Below are positions 1 to 3,148 of a stretch of DNA of 5,287 nt, in pieces. Position 1 is the first letter of the stretch. Each line of letters opens with the position of its first letter. Origin of the DNA: an uncultured Clostridiaceae bacterium. Its GTDB lineage: Bacteria; Bacillota; Clostridia; Lachnospirales; Lachnospiraceae. The translations under genes were made by a program, and so were the position numbers. The notes beneath the pieces are model-generated. The model was not told the origin of the DNA, did not search any database, and saw only the letters and a list, made by a program, of their open reading frames with translations. The stretch lies in NCBI GenBank assembly GCA_947175805.1, contig CAMWOF010000192.1, positions 1 to 5,287 of the forward strand. Direction: 5' to 3'.

Positions 1-27
1 ACTTATTCCTGCAAAAACAGGCTAATC

Positions 28-57
28 AAAAAATAATAATCGCTGCCCGCAATAATA
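28..57 (-). terminator. Weak candidate terminator after mntP
   Basis: Just past the mntP stop, the minus strand can form a short, imperfect hairpin (GC closing pair around a GGGCA loop, then mostly A-U and G-U pairs with one U-U mismatch). It is followed by a run of six T at 28–33. The stem is weak, so this may only contribute to termination, or the true terminator may lie left of the window. Confidence 0.3.
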
Positions 58-618
58 TCACAATAACCCTAAATGCTCTATTAAGATTTTAACTCCCAAA
101 AGAACCAAAATCAAGCCCCCGGTAAATTCTGCCCTGGACTTGTATTTTGTACCGAACACCGTACCCACTTTCACGCCGATAACAGACAACAAAAATGTTA
201 CGATACCGATGAATGTAATAGCCGGAATTATCTTAACCCGGATACAGGCCAGGGAAATGCCTACTGCCAATGCATCAATACTGGTAGCAACTGCCAGCAC
301 CAGCATGTCCTTCGCCTTAGTGGAAGCATCCACCTCGTCCTCCTCCTTCGACAATGACTCACGAATCATATTCCCGCCAATAATGGCAAGAAGCCCGAAT
401 GCAATCCAGTGATCTATACTTTCAATCTGCTCCTGAAAATTTGTTCCGAGAACATATCCCAGCAGGGGCATCAAGGCCTGAAACCCACCAAACCAAAGGC
501 CAATAATATATGCATTTTTCAAGGACATCTTCTGCATGGACAGCCCCTTGCAGACAGCCACCGCAAAAGCATCCATAGACAGCCCTACCGCTAACAAAAG
601 CAACTCCCAAATACCCAT
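58..618 (-). CDS. mntP: MntP-family manganese efflux pump
   Basis: The 186-residue product is a small integral membrane protein that exports Mn(II) from the cytoplasm and protects against manganese excess. Length and layout match E. coli MntP (188 aa). Six hydrophobic segments lie near residues 3–23, 36–58, 66–84, 104–124, 130–150 and 165–184. The two internally related signature motifs are present: SMDAFAVA (Asp16) near the N-terminus and SIDALAVG (Asp115) in the second half. A charged loop (about 88–104, KEEDEVD) separates the halves. I chose the ATG at 616–618 because AGGGAG lies 7 nt upstream. The open frame extends to an ATG at 723, but that codon lies upstream of the predicted transcription start and has no ribosome binding site. 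The gene has its own promoter (727–755) and a structured leader. Family assignment is very secure; the substrate follows from family knowledge. Confidence 0.95.
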   Translation of the reverse strand: MGIWELLLLAVGLSMDAFAVAVCKGLSMQKMSLKNAYIIGLWFGGFQALMPLLGYVLGTNFQEQIESIDHWIAFGLLAIIGGNMIRESLSKEEDEVDASTKAKDMLVLAVATSIDALAVGISLACIRVKIIPAITFIGIVTFLLSVIGVKVGTVFGTKYKSRAEFTGGLILVLLGVKILIEHLGLL

Positions 619-625
619 AGTTTTT

Positions 626-631
626 CTCCCT
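626..631 (-). promoter_or_regulatory. mntP ribosome binding site
   Basis: The minus strand reads AGGGAG seven bases before the ATG at 618. It selects this start over the longer in-frame opening, which would add 35 residues unlike any MntP N-terminus. Confidence 0.75.
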
Positions 632-652
632 TTGCTTATATATGCGTATATC

Positions 653-679
653 AAAAAACAGGCACAACCCGTACCTGTT
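653..679 (-). promoter_or_regulatory. Terminator-like hairpin in the mntP leader
   Basis: On the minus strand AACAGGTAC and GTGCCTGTT form a 9-bp stem (one G-U pair) with a GGGTT loop. The T-run overlapping and following the 3' arm (six T, 653–658) makes it look like an intrinsic terminator. It sits between the predicted transcription start (about 720) and the mntP ribosome binding site. Flanking TATCAA and TTGATA can extend the stem across an internal bulge. It could act as an attenuator, or it could be a plain structured leader; the sequence alone cannot decide. Confidence 0.5.
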
Positions 680-726
680 CCTTGATACATATACACATAC
701 TGCCACCTATATGTGAATCTCATAGA

Positions 727-755
727 ATTCTATCATACCACAGAGGCATTGGCAA
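727..755 (-). promoter_or_regulatory. mntP: mntP promoter, extended -10 sigma-A type
   Basis: On the minus strand TTGCCA (750–755) and TAGAAT (727–732) are separated by exactly 17 bp. TG one base before the -10 (TGATAGAAT) makes it an extended -10 promoter. Transcription should start near 719–721, giving a leader of about 100 nt before the mntP ATG. This gives mntP an independent start even though it lies downstream of the DUF4097 gene in the same orientation. Confidence 0.75.
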
Positions 756-765
756 GACTGATTTT

Positions 766-785
766 TTATTTTACACTTATTTTAC
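766..785. repeat. 9-bp direct repeat upstream of the mntP promoter
   Basis: TTATTTTAC occurs twice on the plus strand (766–774 and 777–785) with an 11-bp period, about one helical turn. The pair lies 10–30 bp upstream of the -35 hexamer. The position suits an activator site or an AT-rich UP element, but the stretch is AT-rich enough that chance is possible. Confidence 0.4.
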
Positions 786-842
786 TGATAGTCTGCACAT
801 TAAATCAACTGCAAAGATAAGAAGGAGATGTTTATAACAAAA

Positions 843-1958
843 CTACCGGGCAAAGTCAACCGATATGTTTCCATAATCTGCATCTACGGATACTGTTTTA
901 CCACTGCCGTTTCCTTTGCAATGGTATTCGCTGCCCTGCTTTTGTCCGTCCACCAGTATCTTTCCGTCATCACAGCTTAAATCCATAGCATACGCATCCA
1001 GTTCTCCTGCAAATACCAAATCTGCATTGCCGTCATTTAACGCTGCCGTAAATACGCTGACATCAACCTCCTCTGCCTTTAAGGAGCCATAATTCATTTC
1101 CAACTCCACCTGTTCTCCGGTATACTGTTTTAACTCCATATTCCCAGCAGAAAGAACAGCCCGCAGGCTTTCAAATTGCACCGTATACACTGCAAAGGAG
1201 CCATAATCCATTTTTATTTGCGCACTGGTTCCATTTACATCATGAAGGCTCATGTCCCCGCAAGCCAGGGAACAGACTGCCTCCCCCAGGCTGCCATCTC
1301 TGATATCCGCATCCCCATAGGATAAAGCAAGCTCCGTTTTTTCAAACGCCACATTGTTTGCCACTACATCTCCATAATCATTTTTTAAGGCAAATGACCC
1401 GGCCTTCACATCCTGTATCGTCAGACTGCCATAATCCATATCCAGCTCGATATCCTCTGCCTGCAAATCCTTCAGCGTCAGAAGCCCCATATTCTGTTTG
1501 ACCTGTATTTTCCCTAATGCCGTACCCTCCGGCACCGTAACAATAATCTTTTGCTTCTCAGCAGCATTTTCTTTATTGGAAGCCAAAAAACCAATCCGGC
1601 CTATGCCCAAGGTATCAAAATGGAAAAAATGAAACTGCTTCTTATATTTCTGTGTAAGCTTCAATGTCTCTCCCTGAACGGAAGCATCCGTATCCATGTC
1701 GGCATCTCCCTCAGGATATGTGACTGCGTACCCGTCCCCCGCTGCCACTTCAATACTAAAATCCTCTACCTCCAGCTCTATATTTGTAAATGGCTTTGTC
1801 TCCTCCGTAAGCATCTTACATTCCTCTGCCGGCTCCGTTTGCACCTTGCCGCCAAAAGAATAGGAAAACACAAGCTTTCCACCCATCAAAACGCCGACCG
1901 AGACAAAAACCGCCCCGCAAGCCATGAGTATAAAACATATTTTCATTAATTTATTCAT
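843..1958 (-). CDS. DUF4097-family membrane-anchored beta-repeat protein
   Basis: The 371-residue product starts with a short basic stretch and a hydrophobic segment (about 6–28) that should act as an uncleaved signal anchor, placing the rest outside the membrane. From about residue 57 it is all beta-strand-like. Between residues 157 and 331 a glycine turn, often (D/N/S)YG, recurs every 19–20 residues (175, 194, 214, 251, 289, again at 361; weaker AGN, CGD and DGN forms between). Each is followed by a short alternating hydrophobic strand. This is typical of DUF4097 (PF13349) putative beta-helical adhesin-like proteins. It is the third gene of the PadR–HAAS operon, 21 bp after the HAAS gene. 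The ATG has GAGG 5 nt and GGGAG 10 nt upstream. The family's molecular function is not established; a role in envelope stress or surface sensing is inferred from context only. Confidence 0.85.
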   Translation of the reverse strand: MNKLMKICFILMACGAVFVSVGVLMGGKLVFSYSFGGKVQTEPAEECKMLTEETKPFTNIELEVEDFSIEVAAGDGYAVTYPEGDADMDTDASVQGETLKLTQKYKKQFHFFHFDTLGIGRIGFLASNKENAAEKQKIIVTVPEGTALGKIQVKQNMGLLTLKDLQAEDIELDMDYGSLTIQDVKAGSFALKNDYGDVVANNVAFEKTELALSYGDADIRDGSLGEAVCSLACGDMSLHDVNGTSAQIKMDYGSFAVYTVQFESLRAVLSAGNMELKQYTGEQVELEMNYGSLKAEEVDVSVFTAALNDGNADLVFAGELDAYAMDLSCDDGKILVDGQKQGSEYHCKGNGSGKTVSVDADYGNISVDFAR

Positions 1959-1979
1959 GCTAACCTCACTCCCTTCGTA

Positions 1980-2561
1980 TTATACATTTTTTCCCGCAAA
2001 TATCCGTTGAAACAGCCGGGTCAGGCTGCGCATCAACTCCTTGGAAAGCCCCGTCATACCATAAAACAGCAAAATACCCAGCCCCGCAAAAAGCAGACTG
2101 ATGCCTCCACATACCAGGCTCTGGGCCAGGCTTCCTGCTGCCAATACAGCCGGGAACAAAAATATTCCGCCCACAACGGAGGCTGCTGCTGCACAGAATA
2201 TGGCTAACAGCACCGCTGCAAAAACCAGTGCAATAGCAAGCAGCACCGCCACCGCTGCAAGCGCAAGCGGAAGTCCAATGGGTGCTGCAAAGATGGCAAG
2301 CACCATCATCCAGACAGCCGTGGCGCTGTTTTTCACGCCGCCCTCCGCCTCCTGCCGTTCCACATGTTTTTTTGTGCAATCGCCGATAATCTGCCTTGCA
2401 ATCTCCTCCGGCAACCCCAGCTCCTGTGGCACCTCACCGTCCTCCTCTATTTCCATCTCCTGGAAATATTCTTTGTAATAGGAAACCGCATCCTCCCGGT
2501 CCTCTCCGGGAATGTGCCTAAGCTCCCTTTTCAGTTTATTTAGAAATGTCTTTTGGTTCAT
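1980..2561 (-). CDS. HAAS/DUF1700-domain membrane protein
   Basis: The 193-residue product has a charged alpha-helical N-terminal domain (residues 1–70: MNQKTFLNKLKREL, then SYYKEYFQEM, then a LGLPEEIARQII helix). This pattern is characteristic of the DUF1700/HAAS domain (HTH-associated alpha-helical signalling domain). It is followed by three to four hydrophobic, Ala/Leu-rich membrane segments (about 82–115, 117–142 and 145–168) and a short basic cytoplasmic tail. HAAS genes are typically encoded next to PadR regulators, as here: the padR-like gene ends 31 bp upstream. The start at 2559–2561 is chosen because GGAGG lies 9 nt upstream; an ATG at 2588 is in frame but has no ribosome binding site. 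The domain is thought to couple membrane proteins to PadR-type regulators; that role is from family knowledge and is not shown here. Confidence 0.88.
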   Translation of the reverse strand: MNQKTFLNKLKRELRHIPGEDREDAVSYYKEYFQEMEIEEDGEVPQELGLPEEIARQIIGDCTKKHVERQEAEGGVKNSATAVWMMVLAIFAAPIGLPLALAAVAVLLAIALVFAAVLLAIFCAAAASVVGGIFLFPAVLAAGSLAQSLVCGGISLLFAGLGILLFYGMTGLSKELMRSLTRLFQRIFAGKNV

Positions 2562-2570
2562 AAACCCTTC

Positions 2571-2575
2571 CCTCC
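2571..2575 (-). promoter_or_regulatory. Ribosome binding site of the HAAS gene
   Basis: GGAGG on the minus strand lies nine bases before the ATG at 2561. It lies inside the longer reading frame that opens at 2588, so it argues for the shorter product. Confidence 0.7.
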
Positions 2576-2592
2576 ATATGAGTATCATATTT

Positions 2593-2898
2593 TTACATGC
2601 CCAGCAATGTATCTATGTTAGCCTTGTAGCTCTCCCATTCCTTCTTATAAAAGGACAGCCGTTCCTTTCCCTGCTCCGTAATCCGGTAATACCTCCGGTT
2701 TCGTCCCTGGAAGGGCTGGTCATAAGTTGTCAGGTACGCATCCTTTTGCAGCCGTCTAAGCACCGGATATAACGTAGATTCCGAGATATCTACAAGCTCC
2801 TTCACCCTGACTGTCAGCGTATAGCCATATGCATCCTCTTGGTCCACTATCGCCAGCACACAAGCATCTAAAAGCGGCGCCGCTAACTGATATGTCAT
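2593..2898 (-). CDS. PadR-family winged-helix transcriptional regulator
   Basis: The 101-residue protein has the size of minimal (subfamily 2, LmrR-like) PadR repressors. Typical features in order are: LLDACVLAIV helix 1 (about 9–18), AYGYTL (23–28), recognition helix ISESTLYPVLRRLQ (38–51), and the wing GRNRRYYRITEQGKERL (65–81). A C-terminal helix (about 82–100) should serve in dimerisation. The open frame runs back to 3132, but the ATG at 2896–2898 has a perfect AAGGAGG 9 nt upstream and gives the canonical PadR N-terminus; the upstream extension crosses the promoter. It is the first gene of a three-gene operon with HAAS and DUF4097 proteins. It probably represses its own promoter through the palindrome at 2990–3016. 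PadR proteins of this class often respond to hydrophobic drugs, phenolics or envelope stress; the ligand here is unknown. Confidence 0.95.
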   Translation of the reverse strand: MTYQLAAPLLDACVLAIVDQEDAYGYTLTVRVKELVDISESTLYPVLRRLQKDAYLTTYDQPFQGRNRRYYRITEQGKERLSFYKKEWESYKANIDTLLGM

Positions 2899-2907
2899 AA
2901 GTATCTG

Positions 2908-2914
2908 CCTCCTT
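2908..2914 (-). promoter_or_regulatory. Consensus ribosome binding site of the padR-like gene
   Basis: AAGGAGG on the minus strand, nine bases before the ATG at 2898. This is the strongest Shine-Dalgarno sequence in the window, and it settles the start within a reading frame that stays open for a further 78 codons. Confidence 0.85.
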
Positions 2915-2919
2915 TCTAG

Positions 2920-2987
2920 AACTGACATTGCCATAGGAGCTGACCATAATAACTTACATATTACGCCTGACGCTCCCTCTATCAGTT
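2920..2987 (-). promoter_or_regulatory. Nested inverted repeats in the padR-operon leader
   Basis: On the minus strand three pairs of complementary segments are nested in the untranslated leader. They are AACTGA (2982–2987) with TCAGTT (2920–2925), GGAGC (2972–2976) with GCTCC (2936–2940), and TAATA (2959–2963) with TATTA (2947–2951) around a 7-nt loop. The outer pair would join the very 5' end of the transcript to the bases just before the Shine-Dalgarno sequence. It could stabilise the mRNA or present the ribosome site. No known riboswitch was recognised. Confidence 0.4.
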
Positions 2988-2989
2988 TT

Positions 2990-3016
2990 ACAATATTATA
3001 CGTCATATAATATTGT
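2990..3016. promoter_or_regulatory. Perfect palindromic operator, probably for PadR
   Basis: ACAATATTATA (2990–3000) and TATAATATTGT (3006–3016) are exact reverse complements, 11 of 11 bases, separated by CGTCA. The 27-bp dyad covers the -10 hexamer and nearly the whole promoter spacer. A bound dimer would therefore block RNA polymerase. The position and symmetry fit autorepression by the PadR-family protein encoded immediately downstream. The palindrome is seen directly; the binding protein is inferred. Confidence 0.85.
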
Positions 3017-3023
3017 TTGTCAA
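2995..3023 (-). promoter_or_regulatory. Promoter of the padR–HAAS–DUF4097 operon
   Basis: The minus strand carries TTGACA (3018–3023) and TATAAT (2995–3000) with a 17-bp spacer, an exact match to the sigma-A consensus in both hexamers and spacing. Transcription should begin near 2988, giving a leader of about 90 nt. A promoter this strong normally needs a repressor, consistent with the overlapping palindrome. Confidence 0.92.
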
Positions 3024-3070
3024 CAGATATTATAAAAAAGCAACTTATATCCATCTTATAAAAGGAAGCG

Positions 3071-3112
3071 AAAAACAGACAGGATGCGGGTTCTCCCCTG
3101 CAATCCTGCCTG
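3071..3112 (-). terminator. Strong intrinsic terminator of the RTX gene
   Basis: On the minus strand CAGGCAGGAT (3103–3112) pairs with ATCCTGTCTG (3076–3085): 10 bp with one G-U. Additional inner GC and GGG/CCC pairs surround a GAGAA loop, and a run of five T follows (3071–3075). It lies 37 bp after the RTX stop codon and about 50 bp before the padR promoter, so it separates the two units. Confidence 0.9.
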
Positions 3113-3148
3113 CCGCCTATGAAGCACAACACGTAGCATCAAACAATA

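Noticed and set aside
422..706. Open frame starting GTG at 706, possible leader peptide for mntP
   Set aside because: It continues deep into mntP in another frame, with composition expected of an out-of-frame shadow; there is no stop near the leader hairpin that would allow attenuation by a leader peptide.
619..720. yybP-ykoY manganese riboswitch
   Set aside because: I could not find the conserved GGGGAGUA-like or GGGCAGGG-like elements or the expected three-helix layout; left as a question for a covariance search.
619..723. Longer mntP reading frame starting at 723
   Set aside because: The extra 35 residues do not resemble an MntP N-terminus, the ATG at 723 is upstream of the predicted transcription start, and a good ribosome binding site serves the ATG at 618.
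828..980. Plus-strand 50-residue hydrophobic open frame after an AAGGAG-like sequence
   Set aside because: The purine-rich motif abuts the ATG with no spacing, and the frame is antisense to the end of the DUF4097 gene, with no promoter seen.
2899..3132. Extended padR-like start at 3132
   Set aside because: The extension runs through the promoter, operator and a stretch with no PadR homology; the consensus ribosome binding site at 2908–2914 fixes the start at 2898.
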